From the NCBI GenBank assembly GCA_937908115.1, contig CALEQZ010000013.1, positions 1 through 64,000 on the forward strand: a stretch of DNA of 64,000 bases. Direction: 5' to 3'. This DNA comes from an uncultured Alcaligenaceae bacterium. Lineage in GTDB: Bacteria; Pseudomonadota; Gammaproteobacteria; Burkholderiales; Burkholderiaceae_B. Positions 34,541-44,215 of this stretch are shown here, in pieces (the first letter of the stretch is position 1; every line of letters starts with the position of its first letter). The translations under genes and the position numbers were made by a program. The notes under the pieces are model-generated. The model did not search any database, was not told the DNA's origin, and was given only the letters and a program-made list of their open reading frames with translations.

Positions 34541-36100
34541 ATGAAAGAACTGGGAAAAACCTCTGCCTGGCAGCGTTTTGCCCAGGCTGTCGAATGGGCC
34601 GACCGCCATGCCGGTCACTTGCGCATCCTGCCCGCCGCGGGGCTGAAGATCGACGTCAGCGCCCAAGCGTGGTCGCCCGAGCTCGAGCAGGCCGGCGCCG
34701 GCCTGCTGGCCGAGCAAGGCTTCGAACAAGCGCGCGAGGCGTTGTTCGAAGGCGGCATCGTCAACTGGACCGAGAATCGCCCGGCCTGGCATACGGCGCT
34801 GCGCAGCGCCGAGCCGCCGGCCGGCGCCGCCGGCGACGTCCTGGCCGAACGCGCCCGCATGCGCGGCTTCGTCGACTGGGCCAACTCGTCCAACCTCTAC
34901 CGCAACGTGGTCCACCTGGGCATAGGCGGCAGCGACTGGGGGCCCCGCCTGGCCTTGGAAGCCCTGGGGTCGGACACCAACCGGCGCACGGTGCGCTTTG
35001 CCTCGAACATCGACGCGCATGCCATCGACCGCGCCCTGGCCGGCCTGGAGCCGCGCGATACCTTGGTCATCGTCGCCTCCAAGTCCTTCACGACCGCCGA
35101 ACCGCTGGCCAATGCGCGCTGCGCCCTGCAATGGCTGCGCGAGGCGGGCATCGAATCGCCCTACGATCACCTGGTCGCCGTCACGGCCAACCGGCAGGCG
35201 GCCCGTGATTTCGGCATCCCGGACGAACGCATCTTTTCCCTGTGGGACTGGGTCGGCGGCCGGTACTCGGTGTGGTCCTCGATCGGGCTGCCCATCGCCC
35301 TGGGTCTGGGGCTGGACGCCTTCGACCAGATGCTGGCCGGCGCAGCCGACATGGACGCGCACTTCCGCACGGCCGATATCGCGCACAACGCGCCGGTGCA
35401 GATGGCCCTGGCGGCCGTCGCCAACCGCAGCGTGCTGGGCTTCGGCTCGCTGGCGGTCGCGCCCTATGACGCCCGGCTGGCCAATTTCATCCCGTGGCTG
35501 CAGCAGCTGGAAATGGAATCGCTCGGCAAGACGGCCACGCGCGACGGCTCGACGCTGGACGTGCCGGCCGGCGTGGCGGTCTGGGGCATGCCCGGTACCG
35601 ATGCGCAGCACACTTTCTTCCAGTGGCTGCACCAGGACGGCCAGGGGGCGCCGGTGGACTTCATCCTGTGCGCGCAGCCGTCGCACGACCGCGACGACCA
35701 CCATCGCATGCTGGTAGCCAATTGCCTGGCGCAGCGCGCGGCGCTGCTGCGCGGCAAATCCTACGCCGAGGCCCTGGAGGAGAACCTGGCCGCAGGCATG
35801 GACGCCGAGCAGGCGGCCTTGCTGGCGCACCATCGCGTGCATCCGGGCGGACGGCCCTCCACCCTCATCGTCATGCCCAGCCTGACCGCGCACAGCCTGG
35901 GCGCGCTACTGGCGCTGTACGAGCACAAAGTGTTCGTCGAAGGCGTGCTCTGGGGGATCAACCCGTTCGACCAATGGGGCGTCGAATTCGGCAAGGCCCT
36001 GGCCAAGCACATCACGCAGCAGTTCGACGATCCGCAATCCCTGCCGGTCGAATTCGATGCGTCGACCGCCTACTGGGTGCGCGAGCTGGCCGGCCGGTAA
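34541..36100 (+). CDS. pgi: Glucose-6-phosphate isomerase
   Basis: Pgi interconverts glucose 6-phosphate and fructose 6-phosphate. The 519-residue protein has the family core HLGIGGSDWGPRLALEAL, the phosphate site SKSFTTAEPLANA, the catalytic segment HHRVHPGGRPST, and the C-terminal NPFDQWGVEFGKALAKH signature. The ATG at 34541 lies 4 bp after the mutase stop. Supplying fructose 6-phosphate for UDP-GlcNAc fits the neighbouring sugar operon. Its 3' end overlaps the convergent glycosyltransferase gene by 31 bp. Confidence 0.97.
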   Translation: MKELGKTSAWQRFAQAVEWADRHAGHLRILPAAGLKIDVSAQAWSPELEQAGAGLLAEQGFEQAREALFEGGIVNWTENRPAWHTALRSAEPPAGAAGDVLAERARMRGFVDWANSSNLYRNVVHLGIGGSDWGPRLALEALGSDTNRRTVRFASNIDAHAIDRALAGLEPRDTLVIVASKSFTTAEPLANARCALQWLREAGIESPYDHLVAVTANRQAARDFGIPDERIFSLWDWVGGRYSVWSSIGLPIALGLGLDAFDQMLAGAADMDAHFRTADIAHNAPVQMALAAVANRSVLGFGSLAVAPYDARLANFIPWLQQLEMESLGKTATRDGSTLDVPAGVAVWGMPGTDAQHTFFQWLHQDGQGAPVDFILCAQPSHDRDDHHRMLVANCLAQRAALLRGKSYAEALEENLAAGMDAEQAALLAHHRVHPGGRPSTLIVMPSLTAHSLGALLALYEHKVFVEGVLWGINPFDQWGVEFGKALAKHITQQFDDPQSLPVEFDASTAYWVRELAGR

Positions 36101-38454
36101 ATCGCCTCCAGCAATTGCGCGTACATCCGCATGTGCGCGTCGACCACCTTGCGAATGTCGAATTCGCGTTCGGCCAATTCGCGCCCGGCGCGCCCCATGC
36201 GCCGGCGCAGCTCGCGGTCGTTGACCAGCCTTTCGATGGCATCGGCCAGCGCCACAGCGTCGCGCGGCGGCACGAGCAGCCCTGTGCCCGGTTCGATCGC
36301 ATCGCGGCAGCCGGGCACGTCAGTGGTCACGACTGGCCGGCCGCAGGCCGCCGCCTCGATCAGCGACTTGGGCAGGCCTTCGCGATACGAAGGCAACACG
36401 ACGATGTTCGCGTTGGCGTACAGGGCGGCAACGTCCTTGCGTTCGCCCAGGATGTCGACCAGCCCGCCGTGTCGCCAACGGGCCAGGTCGTCGGGATCGA
36501 CCGACGCAGGGTTGCCCGGATCGGGTGACCCTGCCAGCCGCAGCCGCACCGGCACGCCGCGCTCGTGCAGGCGCCGGGCCGCCTCGATGAACTCGTAGAC
36601 GCCTTTGTCGCGCAGCAGGCGCGCCGCCATCACCGCCGTCACGACGCCTTCCGGCTCGGGTGCGGGCCGGAAAAGGTCGAGGTCCACGCCCGAGCCGCGT
36701 ATCATCACCACCTGCTCGGGCTGGACCGCCCCCATTTCGACGAGCACGTCCCGGTCGCTGCCGTTCTGGCACACCACGCGCGCGTTGCGGTGCTTGAGCG
36801 CCAGCCGGTACAACGCGGCCACGGCCCAGCGCAGGGGGTCGACGCCCCGCGACTGGCGCGTAAAGACATAGCCCAGCCCGGCGATCGCCGCCACCATCGC
36901 CGGCACGCCGGCCAACCGCGCCGCCAGGCCGCCGTAGAGCACGGGCTTGATCGTGACCAAGTGCACCAGGTCCGGCCGGACCGACGACATCAACCGGCAC
37001 AGCGCGGTGACGGTGCGCAGCTCCTGCCACGGATTCTTGCCGCTGCGCGTCATGGGCACGACGTGGTGCAGCAGGCCGTGCGAGACGATGGTACGCACCC
37101 CGGGGCCGTCCATGGTCGCCACGTGCACCTCGTAGCCGGCCTCGCGCGCGGCCAGCGCCAGCGGTAGGCGGTGCGAAACGAAGAAGTCCGGATTGTTGAC
37201 CACGAACATCACGCGCACCGTCCGCTGCCCGCCGGGAGAGACGGCCGGCGGCAGGGCGGCCGCGACGGATCCGGCCGCCTGCGGTTTGGGCGAGGATTGC
37301 CCGGCCAGGCGCAGCCATAGCGCGTGGTAGGCCTGCGCCATGGCCGGCAGACTGAATGCATGCTGCACGCGTTCGCGCGCGCCTTGCGACAGCTTGGCGC
37401 GCGCATCCGGGTCGGCCAGGGTGGTAAAGGCCAGCGCAATGGCCGCGGCCAGCGCGCGCGGATCCTCGATAGGCACTACCCAGCCGTGGTCGCCGACGAT
37501 GGCGGCGGCATCGCCCGCGTCGGTCACCACGCACGGCGTGCCGCAGGCCATGGCCTCGGCCACCACGTTGGGGAAGCCTTCGGCGCGGCTGGGCAATACG
37601 TGCAGGTCCAGTGCCGACATGATGGCCGGCACATCCTCGCGTGGGCCCAGCAACAGCACCTGCCCGGCCACGCCATGCTCGGCAAGCAGCGCGGCCAGTT
37701 CGGCATTGTCCGGGGTCATCCCCCTGCCGACGAGCACGCAGCGCAAGCCGCTGACGCTGCCCGCCTCGCGCAGCACCGCCAGGGCGCGCACCAGGTTGGC
37801 ATGATCCTTGAGCGGGTCCCAGCGCGCCACGCAGCCGATGAGCGGCGTGTCCTCGTCCAGGCCGAGTTCGCGGCGCACGGCGATGCGCGCCTGCGCGTCC
37901 GGCCGCAAGCGCGCCAGGTCATAGCCGTTGGGAATGACCACCATGGGCGCGGCGGCATATCCCGCCTGCACGTGGCGCCTGCGCGCGTCCTCGGCGCAGC
38001 AGACGATGGCCGCCGGCACGCGGCGCGACAGCCACGCACACACGCGCATGACCAAGCGCGCCGACAGGCTGCTGCGCGCCAGGTGCGCGCCCGAGTTGCG
38101 TATGCCCCAGGCCACGGCCGGCACGCCACTCATGCGCGCGGCCAGCCCGCCGAGGAGGTCGGCATGGTACATCCAGGTTTGCACGACCTGGGGCCGCGAG
38201 CCGCGGATGTAGCCTCGCAGGCGCTGGAACGCCCTCACGCTGAACCGGCCCGGAGCCATGCCCAGCGCCAGCACCGTTGCGCCTGCCCGGCGCAGGCGGT
38301 CCGCATAAACGCCTTCGTCGGTCAGCGATATGACCGTGTGACGCACCTCGGCGGGCGTGCTCTCGACCAGCCGGCACAGGACGGACTCCGCGCCCCCCTG
38401 CCCCAGGCCCGTGATCACATGCAGGACCCGCAAGGAACCCGCCGCCTCGCTCAT
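36070..38454 (-). CDS. Tandem (two-domain) GT4 glycosyltransferase fusion
   Basis: A 794-residue cytosolic protein made of two complete GT-B glycosyltransferases joined by a Pro/Ala-rich linker at about 385-411. Domain 1 begins LRVLHVITGLGQGGAE and has the donor-site EX7E motif in RAEGFPNVVAEAMACG. Domain 2 begins VRVMFVVNNPDFFVSHRLPL and has YREGLPKSLIEAAACG. They resemble different GT4 subgroups, so this is a fusion, not a recent duplication. It could add two successive sugars. The start at 38454 (MSEAAG) overlaps the upstream gene's stop by 4 bp. It is the last gene of the surface-sugar operon and overlaps pgi by 31 bp at the 3' end. Confidence 0.88.
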   Translation of the reverse strand: MSEAAGSLRVLHVITGLGQGGAESVLCRLVESTPAEVRHTVISLTDEGVYADRLRRAGATVLALGMAPGRFSVRAFQRLRGYIRGSRPQVVQTWMYHADLLGGLAARMSGVPAVAWGIRNSGAHLARSSLSARLVMRVCAWLSRRVPAAIVCCAEDARRRHVQAGYAAAPMVVIPNGYDLARLRPDAQARIAVRRELGLDEDTPLIGCVARWDPLKDHANLVRALAVLREAGSVSGLRCVLVGRGMTPDNAELAALLAEHGVAGQVLLLGPREDVPAIMSALDLHVLPSRAEGFPNVVAEAMACGTPCVVTDAGDAAAIVGDHGWVVPIEDPRALAAAIALAFTTLADPDARAKLSQGARERVQHAFSLPAMAQAYHALWLRLAGQSSPKPQAAGSVAAALPPAVSPGGQRTVRVMFVVNNPDFFVSHRLPLALAAREAGYEVHVATMDGPGVRTIVSHGLLHHVVPMTRSGKNPWQELRTVTALCRLMSSVRPDLVHLVTIKPVLYGGLAARLAGVPAMVAAIAGLGYVFTRQSRGVDPLRWAVAALYRLALKHRNARVVCQNGSDRDVLVEMGAVQPEQVVMIRGSGVDLDLFRPAPEPEGVVTAVMAARLLRDKGVYEFIEAARRLHERGVPVRLRLAGSPDPGNPASVDPDDLARWRHGGLVDILGERKDVAALYANANIVVLPSYREGLPKSLIEAAACGRPVVTTDVPGCRDAIEPGTGLLVPPRDAVALADAIERLVNDRELRRRMGRAGRELAEREFDIRKVVDAHMRMYAQLLEAIYRPASSRTQ

Positions 38455-39569
38455 GCGCGCATCACCTCGGCAAACAACTCGTCCCACCTGGCCAGCACGG
38501 TGGGCAAGGCGTAGCGGTCACGCACGGCGCGCGCGGCGCGCTCGCCCAGCTCCAAGCGCAGCGCCCTGTCGTCCATGATGCAGTCGAGCGCACGCGCCAG
38601 GTCCGCGCGGTCCGACGGCGGGATGAGCATCGCGTCCTTGCCTTCGCGGGTCATCTCGCGCGGACCGCTCGGGCAATCGAAGGCCACGCAAGGCAGTCCC
38701 AACGCCATCGCCTCCATCAGCACGTTGGGAAACCCTTCGACGGCCGAGGTCAGCACGAAGGCCTGGCCCTGGGCCAGCGCCTGCCACGGAGTGTCGGTGC
38801 GTCCCGGCAGCTCGATGCGCGCGCCCATGCCGCGCGTGGCAATCCTGGCTTGCAGCGCCTCGCGCTCCGGCCCTTCACCCCAGATGCACAAATCCCAGTC
38901 GGGATGGGCGTGGGCCAAATCCGCGAATACGTCGATGAGCATGTCGAATTGCTTTTCCGGCACCAGGCGGCCCATGGCCATCAGGCGCTTGCGCACGCCC
39001 GGGGGATCCTCCTGGCGCGCAGCCACGGGCGCGCCGGCCAGCTCTGGCGGCAAGGGATTGGGCACGACCTCCAGCCGCCTCACGCCCGGCACCATGGCCC
39101 GGAATGGCTCGACCGTCGCATCGGCCTGCACGGTGACGATGTCGGCCCAGGGATAGGTCAGCCGGCGCGCGCGGTCCAGCAGCGCACCGGCATTGTTGCC
39201 CGCCGCGGGGTTGGTGCGTTCGCAAACGATCACCGGGACGTCCAGGCCACGGGTGGCCAGCAGCGCCGCCACGTTGACGTTGGTCAGGAAGGACACCACC
39301 ACGTCGGGCCGGCGCTCCTGGATCAACCGGCGCAAGGCAAACAGGCGCGCGGCCGAAGACCACGGGCCCGCATGCCTGACACCGGCCAGGTCGGCCAGCC
39401 ATACCAGTTCGACCGCGTCGGAAACCGGATAAAAGCAAATGCCGCGGGCCGAGTACGTCGGCACCAGCGTGACCTGGTCGCCCCGGGCGGACCACGCGTT
39501 GACCAGCGTGGCGGCGACGCGCTCGGCGCCGCCTGCGTGCATCGAACTGACCAGCATCAATATCTTCAT
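38451..39569 (-). CDS. GT4 family glycosyltransferase
   Basis: A 372-residue GT-B enzyme that starts KILMLVSSMHAGGAERVAAT. The C-terminal donor domain has LMAMGRLVPEKQFDMLI, WGEGPEREAL and the EX7E motif in SAVEGFPNVLMEAMALG. It resembles PglJ/WbaZ-like retaining transferases of lipid-linked oligosaccharides. The next gene overlaps by 4 bp and asnB lies 50 bp upstream. Donor and acceptor are unknown; GalNAcA or its amide is possible given the operon. Confidence 0.9.
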   Translation of the reverse strand: MKILMLVSSMHAGGAERVAATLVNAWSARGDQVTLVPTYSARGICFYPVSDAVELVWLADLAGVRHAGPWSSAARLFALRRLIQERRPDVVVSFLTNVNVAALLATRGLDVPVIVCERTNPAAGNNAGALLDRARRLTYPWADIVTVQADATVEPFRAMVPGVRRLEVVPNPLPPELAGAPVAARQEDPPGVRKRLMAMGRLVPEKQFDMLIDVFADLAHAHPDWDLCIWGEGPEREALQARIATRGMGARIELPGRTDTPWQALAQGQAFVLTSAVEGFPNVLMEAMALGLPCVAFDCPSGPREMTREGKDAMLIPPSDRADLARALDCIMDDRALRLELGERAARAVRDRYALPTVLARWDELFAEVMRA

Positions 39570-39619
39570 AAGACCTTCCTCTTGCGTGGCGGCGCCGTGG
39601 GGTCACGCGCAGGCCGTCC

Positions 39620-41530
39620 TCACCGAACACCCTGTGCGTGATGGCGGTCCAGCCAGGCCTGCGTCATCAGCACGCCCCACAGATGCGGCGCCCAGTCGCG
39701 GTGGGCGCGCTGCAGCTCGTCCCATTTGCGCCGGATCGGTTCCGGACGGAACAACCCCTGGTTGCGCAACCGCGATTCGTCCAACAAGGCCTCGCCCCAG
39801 TCGCGCAGCGGCCCGCGCAGCCATGCCGCCAGCGGCACGCCGAACCCTTTCTTGGGGCGGTCGACCAGCTCGCGCGGCACGTGGCGGTACAACACTTGCC
39901 GCAATATCCACTTGCCCGTGCCCCGCCGTACCTTGTAGTGAAGCGGCAGGCTCCACGCGAACTCGTAGACGCGATGGTCCAACAAAGGCACACGGGTTTC
40001 CAGGCTGACCGACATCGCGGCGCGGTCGACCTTGACCAGGATGTCATCAGGCAGGTAGGTGATGGCGTCCAGCTCCATCATGGCGTCGTACAGGCCGCCT
40101 TCCATCTCGCGGCCGAAGGGCGTCTCGGGCTCTTCGCCGTCGACCACCACGCTGGCCGGGTCGCTCCAGTACGACACGAAATTGCGGTAGAAGGCGCCCC
40201 GGGTATCGGCGCACATCAGCTCGCCCAGCTTGGCCGCCTTGCCCAGCCACGCGCCCTTGCCCGGCAGCGACGACGCGGCGGCCAGCACCCGTCCCAACGG
40301 CTTGCGCAGCGGGCGCGGCATGCGCGCGCACTGATCCCACCAGCGCTGCACCCGGTGGTAGCGCAGGTAGCCCCCGAAAAGCTCGTCGCCGCCATCGCCC
40401 GATAGCGCCACCGTCACGTGGCGGCGCGCCATGCGCATGACCAGGGTAGTCGGGATCTGCGAGGCGTCGGCGAAAGGCTCGTCGTAGATGTCGGGCAGGT
40501 TGGGCACGACGTCCAGCGCGTCCTGCGCCGTCACATAGTGCTCGGTATGTTCGGTGCCCAGGTGGCGCGCCACGGCCTTGGCGTACTCGGCCTCGTTGTA
40601 TCCCTTCTCGTGGAAACCGATGGCGAAGGTGCGCACCGGCGTACCGGACTGCGCCTGCATCAAGGCCGCGATGGTCGACGAGTCGATGCCACCGGACAGG
40701 AACGCCCCCAATGGCACGTCTGCCATGAGCTGCGTGCGCACGGCTTCCTTCAGGACGCCTTCGAGCGCGTCAACGGCGGCCTGGTCGGAATCGAAGGCCA
40801 GCGGCGTGGCGCGCGCATTGGCCGCCGCAACCTGGGCCGACCAGTAAGTTTGGGGCGCCGGCATGTCGCGCCGGCGCACGTGTCCGGGCAGGATTTCCAC
40901 CCAGGCGCCCGGCGGCAGTTTGGCCACGCCCTGGTAGATGGAATGCGGCGCGGGGATGTAGTTGTGGCGCATCAGCAGCGTCAGCGCGCGGCGATCCAGC
41001 TCCCGGCCGAAATCGGGCACGCCGGCCAGCGCCTTCAGTTCGGAAGCAAACACCAGCGACGCGCCGGCGTAGCCGTAGTACAGGGGTTTTTCGCCCATGC
41101 GGTCGCGCGCCAGCACGAGCGACTGGGCCGTGCGGTCCCACAGCGCGACGGCGAACATGCCCACGGTGCTACGCAGCGTGGCTTCGACACCGAGCGCGGC
41201 AAAGCAGGCCAGCAGCGTTTCGGTGTCGGAATGGCCGCGCCAGGCAGGCGCCAGCCCCCCCTGCTCCAGCCGGCTGCGCAGCTCCATGTGGTTGTAGATT
41301 TCGCCGTTGAGCACCATGACATAGCGCCCGCAGGCCGACACCATGGGCTGGTGCCCGGCGGCCGACAGGTCGACGATGGCCAGGCGGACATGGCCGAACG
41401 CCAGGCCGGCCTCGGCGTCCTCCCAAAATCCGGTGTCGTCGGGACCGCGGTGACGCATCCGCCGGCAGGCCGCGCCGATCAGCCCGGCCTTGTCCGGCAC
41501 GCTTCCCCAGATTCCGACTATTCCGCACAT
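39620..41530 (-). CDS. AsnB-type glutamine amidotransferase (asparagine synthetase B family)
   Basis: A 636-residue protein with an N-terminal class II glutaminase domain (MCGIVGIWG, catalytic Cys2; RHRGPDDTGFW; MVLNGEIYNHMELR) and a C-terminal synthetase domain with the PP-loop LSGGIDSSTIAAL. It can make asparagine, but AsnB homologues embedded in surface-polysaccharide loci (WbpS, WbtH) are thought to amidate hexuronic acids. Its place between glycosyltransferases and near WbpO favours amidation of GalNAcA. The start at 41530 is fixed by the need for Cys2. Confidence 0.93.
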   Translation of the reverse strand: MCGIVGIWGSVPDKAGLIGAACRRMRHRGPDDTGFWEDAEAGLAFGHVRLAIVDLSAAGHQPMVSACGRYVMVLNGEIYNHMELRSRLEQGGLAPAWRGHSDTETLLACFAALGVEATLRSTVGMFAVALWDRTAQSLVLARDRMGEKPLYYGYAGASLVFASELKALAGVPDFGRELDRRALTLLMRHNYIPAPHSIYQGVAKLPPGAWVEILPGHVRRRDMPAPQTYWSAQVAAANARATPLAFDSDQAAVDALEGVLKEAVRTQLMADVPLGAFLSGGIDSSTIAALMQAQSGTPVRTFAIGFHEKGYNEAEYAKAVARHLGTEHTEHYVTAQDALDVVPNLPDIYDEPFADASQIPTTLVMRMARRHVTVALSGDGGDELFGGYLRYHRVQRWWDQCARMPRPLRKPLGRVLAAASSLPGKGAWLGKAAKLGELMCADTRGAFYRNFVSYWSDPASVVVDGEEPETPFGREMEGGLYDAMMELDAITYLPDDILVKVDRAAMSVSLETRVPLLDHRVYEFAWSLPLHYKVRRGTGKWILRQVLYRHVPRELVDRPKKGFGVPLAAWLRGPLRDWGEALLDESRLRNQGLFRPEPIRRKWDELQRAHRDWAPHLWGVLMTQAWLDRHHAQGVR

Positions 41531-41573
41531 GTTCGTCTGGCTTCCTGCATGGGTTGCGGCCGCGTGCGGGCGA

Positions 41574-42731
41574 TCAGCCCGCGTCGCGCACCTGGTCGAA
41601 AACTTCCTGCCATCGCGACAGGATGCGCTCGGCGCTAAAGCGCTCACGCACCTGCACCGCGCGCGCAGCCATGCGTGCGCGCGTTCCGGGGTCGGCCATC
41701 AGGCGCGATAGCGCCTGGGCGAGCGCCGCGGCGTCTTGCGCCGGCCTGACGAGCACGCCGTCTTCACCGTCGCGCACGATCTCCCGCGGCCCGGTCTCGC
41801 AATCAAATGCCACCGCGGCCAAGCCGCTGGCCATGGATTCCAAAAGCGTATTCGAAAGCCCTTCGACGCGCGAGCTGAGCACATAGAGGTCGGCGCGGTC
41901 GTACCACTCGCCGACATTGCCCGCCCGGCCGGGCATGCTGACCTTGCCGGCCAGTCCCAGCCGCTCGATTTGCGCCTGCAAGGCGGCGCGCTGCGGTCCC
42001 TCGCCCAGGATGACCAAGGTCCAATCGGGATGGCGCCCAGCGATCCTCGCATAGGCATCCAGCAGGATGTCGAACCCCTTGTCCGGATGCAGCCGGCCCA
42101 CCGCCAACAGCACGCGGCCGGCATCCGCCGGCGGCGGCGCAAGGCGCGGCTGGCCATCGGGCAGCGGCCAGTGTACCGGGTTGGGTATGACCGACAGCCG
42201 GGATCCCGGCACATGCTGCGCCAGCCACTGCGCCGTTCCCTGGGTCAGCGCCACGACGCGCGCCGCCCGCGGATACGCCCAGCGGCGCAGGCGCACCCAA
42301 AGCGCGGACAGCTGCTGCGAGGGCGGATGAGTATGTTCGGTGGCGATGACGCGGCACGGCAGGCCGCGCGCGGCCAGCACCGCCAGCACCGACGCCGTGG
42401 TCATCATGCCTAGCACCACGTCCGGCCGGCAGCGGCGCAGGCAAGCGCGCAGCGCCCTAACCCGCCGCCAGTTGGCGGCGAGCCCGCGTAAGCCGCCGCC
42501 AGTCTCGCCCGCCGTGCCCAACACGATGCGTTCGACCGCGGGATGCAGCGCATAGGCGTCGTCCTCGGAGCCGGCCTGCGTGACCAACGTCACGCGCCTG
42601 CCTGCCTCGGCCCATTTGGCCGTCAGGTCCGCGGCCACGCGCTCGGCGCCACCGCCGTGCAGGGAATGGATGAAGACCAGGATGTGGCGCGGCGGCCGGG
42701 CCTGCCGCGCGGTAACGTCGGCTGCGGTCAT
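41574..42731 (-). CDS. GT4 family glycosyltransferase
   Basis: A 385-residue GT-B enzyme. The N-terminal domain begins HILVFIHSLHGGGAERVAAD; the donor domain has VLLAVGRLHPDKGFDILLDA, LGEGPQRAAL and an EX7E motif in SRVEGLSNTLLESMASG. It is related in sequence to the 38451-39569 enzyme, so the two may act on similar acceptors. The start at 42731 overlaps the flippase gene's stop by 4 bp, and asnB follows after 43 bp. Confidence 0.9.
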   Translation of the reverse strand: MTAADVTARQARPPRHILVFIHSLHGGGAERVAADLTAKWAEAGRRVTLVTQAGSEDDAYALHPAVERIVLGTAGETGGGLRGLAANWRRVRALRACLRRCRPDVVLGMMTTASVLAVLAARGLPCRVIATEHTHPPSQQLSALWVRLRRWAYPRAARVVALTQGTAQWLAQHVPGSRLSVIPNPVHWPLPDGQPRLAPPPADAGRVLLAVGRLHPDKGFDILLDAYARIAGRHPDWTLVILGEGPQRAALQAQIERLGLAGKVSMPGRAGNVGEWYDRADLYVLSSRVEGLSNTLLESMASGLAAVAFDCETGPREIVRDGEDGVLVRPAQDAAALAQALSRLMADPGTRARMAARAVQVRERFSAERILSRWQEVFDQVRDAG

Positions 42732-44098
42732 GGCGTAGGGTTCGGGCGGTCGGGGTCGCCTGCGTCGGCTGCCGGCGCGCGCAGGGCCACCACGACATAG
42801 CACAGGTAGGACAGCGCGTACATCATGCTCGTGGCCAACATGATGCCGGAAGCGCCCATGCGGCTGGCGAGGATGGGATTGAGGACGGCCTTGAGCGCGA
42901 AATTGGCCAAGGCGATGGCAGCCATGATCCCGTAGCGGTTCTGGCTGGCCAACAGCTGTACCAACACCAGCACGCCGAAGTAAAAGGGCAACTGCAGCAT
43001 GCCCCAGCGCAGCACCGTGGCCACCGACAGCGTATCCTCGGCGGTGAAGGCGCCGCGCTCGAACAACAGCCCCACGCCCCATGGCGCCAGCGCCCAGCCG
43101 ACCACGGCGGCCAAGGCGCCCGCGGCCATCATCCATACCGACCACTTCAAGGCCATGGCACGCGCGCGCGCAGGATCGCCGCGGCTTTGCACGTCGGCCA
43201 GCACGGGCAGCGCGGCGCGCCCCACCGAGGCCGCGCCGATGCCCAGCACCAGCGACAGCAGCCGGGCCGCATAGCCCAGCGTGGCGTTGGCGTTCGCCCC
43301 GAGGTTGGCCGCAGCATATTGATCCAGCGGCCCGACGAAACTCATCGCCACCTGTCCGACCAGCATGATGCCGGCGGCGCGCGCCAGTTCTGACCAATGC
43401 GGCGAATGCATGCCCCAGGACGGGCGCACCCACATCCCATCGGCACGGGCCGCCAGCCACGCCAGCCAGGCGGCCTGGATCGCGAAGCCGGCCAGCGTCC
43501 CCCAAAGCAGCGGCGCCACGCCGGGCGAAGCGCCCGCCAGCATCACCCAGGCCAGCAACGACACCGCAGGCACGCTGTCGAGCAAGGTATTGACGTGGCG
43601 CTCGCGCGCGCGCAGGCGCGCCGCCCAAACGCCTGCCAGCAAGGTCAGCGCCGCCACGGGCGCAAACCCCCACACGAGCTGCCGGGTCATGTCCTGTACC
43701 GCCGGCGACAAGCCCTGCCCCAGGGTGCGCAGCACCAGCGGCCAGGCGAAGAACGTCAACAGCGCAAGCGCCACGGCGGCCAGCAGGGCCATGCCGTGCA
43801 ACTCGCCCAGGAATTGCCTGCGCTCGGTCGCGCCGTCGCGGTTGACGCGCACCAGCACCGGGATCAGCACGACCGACAGCGCGCCCACCGCCGTCACCGG
43901 CAGCCAGTTGGCCATGGTCATGGTGAACTGGTAGGCATCGACCTCGTCGCTGACGCCGTAGCGATAGGCGACGGCCATTTCCTTGAGCGCGCCGGCCGCC
44001 TTGCCCAGCAGCAGGAAGAACGCGACCCGCGCCGCGCCGCGGGCGATGCGTCGATGATCGCTGTGGATGCCGCCCAGCCGGGCGATGATGCGCTTCAC
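42728..44098 (-). CDS. MurJ/MviN-like lipid-linked oligosaccharide flippase
   Basis: A 456-residue polytopic membrane protein of the MVF (MviN/MurJ) family with 12 to 14 hydrophobic segments. Family-type features are the N-terminal FFLLLGKAAGALKEMAVAYRYG, the VPVLV-like segment IPVLVRVNRDG, and the LFERGAFTAEDT loop, which is a MurJ signature. It differs from housekeeping MurJ in its N-terminus, and its place among sugar genes suggests it flips an undecaprenyl-PP oligosaccharide. A GTG start at 44098 is chosen because GGGGGAC precedes it. Upstream, 44099-44215 shows no gene. Confidence 0.86.
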   Translation of the reverse strand: MKRIIARLGGIHSDHRRIARGAARVAFFLLLGKAAGALKEMAVAYRYGVSDEVDAYQFTMTMANWLPVTAVGALSVVLIPVLVRVNRDGATERRQFLGELHGMALLAAVALALLTFFAWPLVLRTLGQGLSPAVQDMTRQLVWGFAPVAALTLLAGVWAARLRARERHVNTLLDSVPAVSLLAWVMLAGASPGVAPLLWGTLAGFAIQAAWLAWLAARADGMWVRPSWGMHSPHWSELARAAGIMLVGQVAMSFVGPLDQYAAANLGANANATLGYAARLLSLVLGIGAASVGRAALPVLADVQSRGDPARARAMALKWSVWMMAAGALAAVVGWALAPWGVGLLFERGAFTAEDTLSVATVLRWGMLQLPFYFGVLVLVQLLASQNRYGIMAAIALANFALKAVLNPILASRMGASGIMLATSMMYALSYLCYVVVALRAPAADAGDPDRPNPTP

Positions 44099-44215
44099 GT
44101 GTCCCCCGGTGTGGCAGCCGATCCGGCACGCAGCCAAGCTGCGTGCGGCCGCGCCGGTTTGCCGCTGCTGCCCGCACGGGGCGCGTCGAGCATGCGGGCC
44201 GCCCGATGCATCCGC

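Noticed and set aside
39620..41530. Simple housekeeping asparagine synthetase
   Set aside because: The domains are compatible, but its place inside a glycan operon with WbpO/WbpP favours sugar amidation; the plain asparagine role is kept as the alternative.
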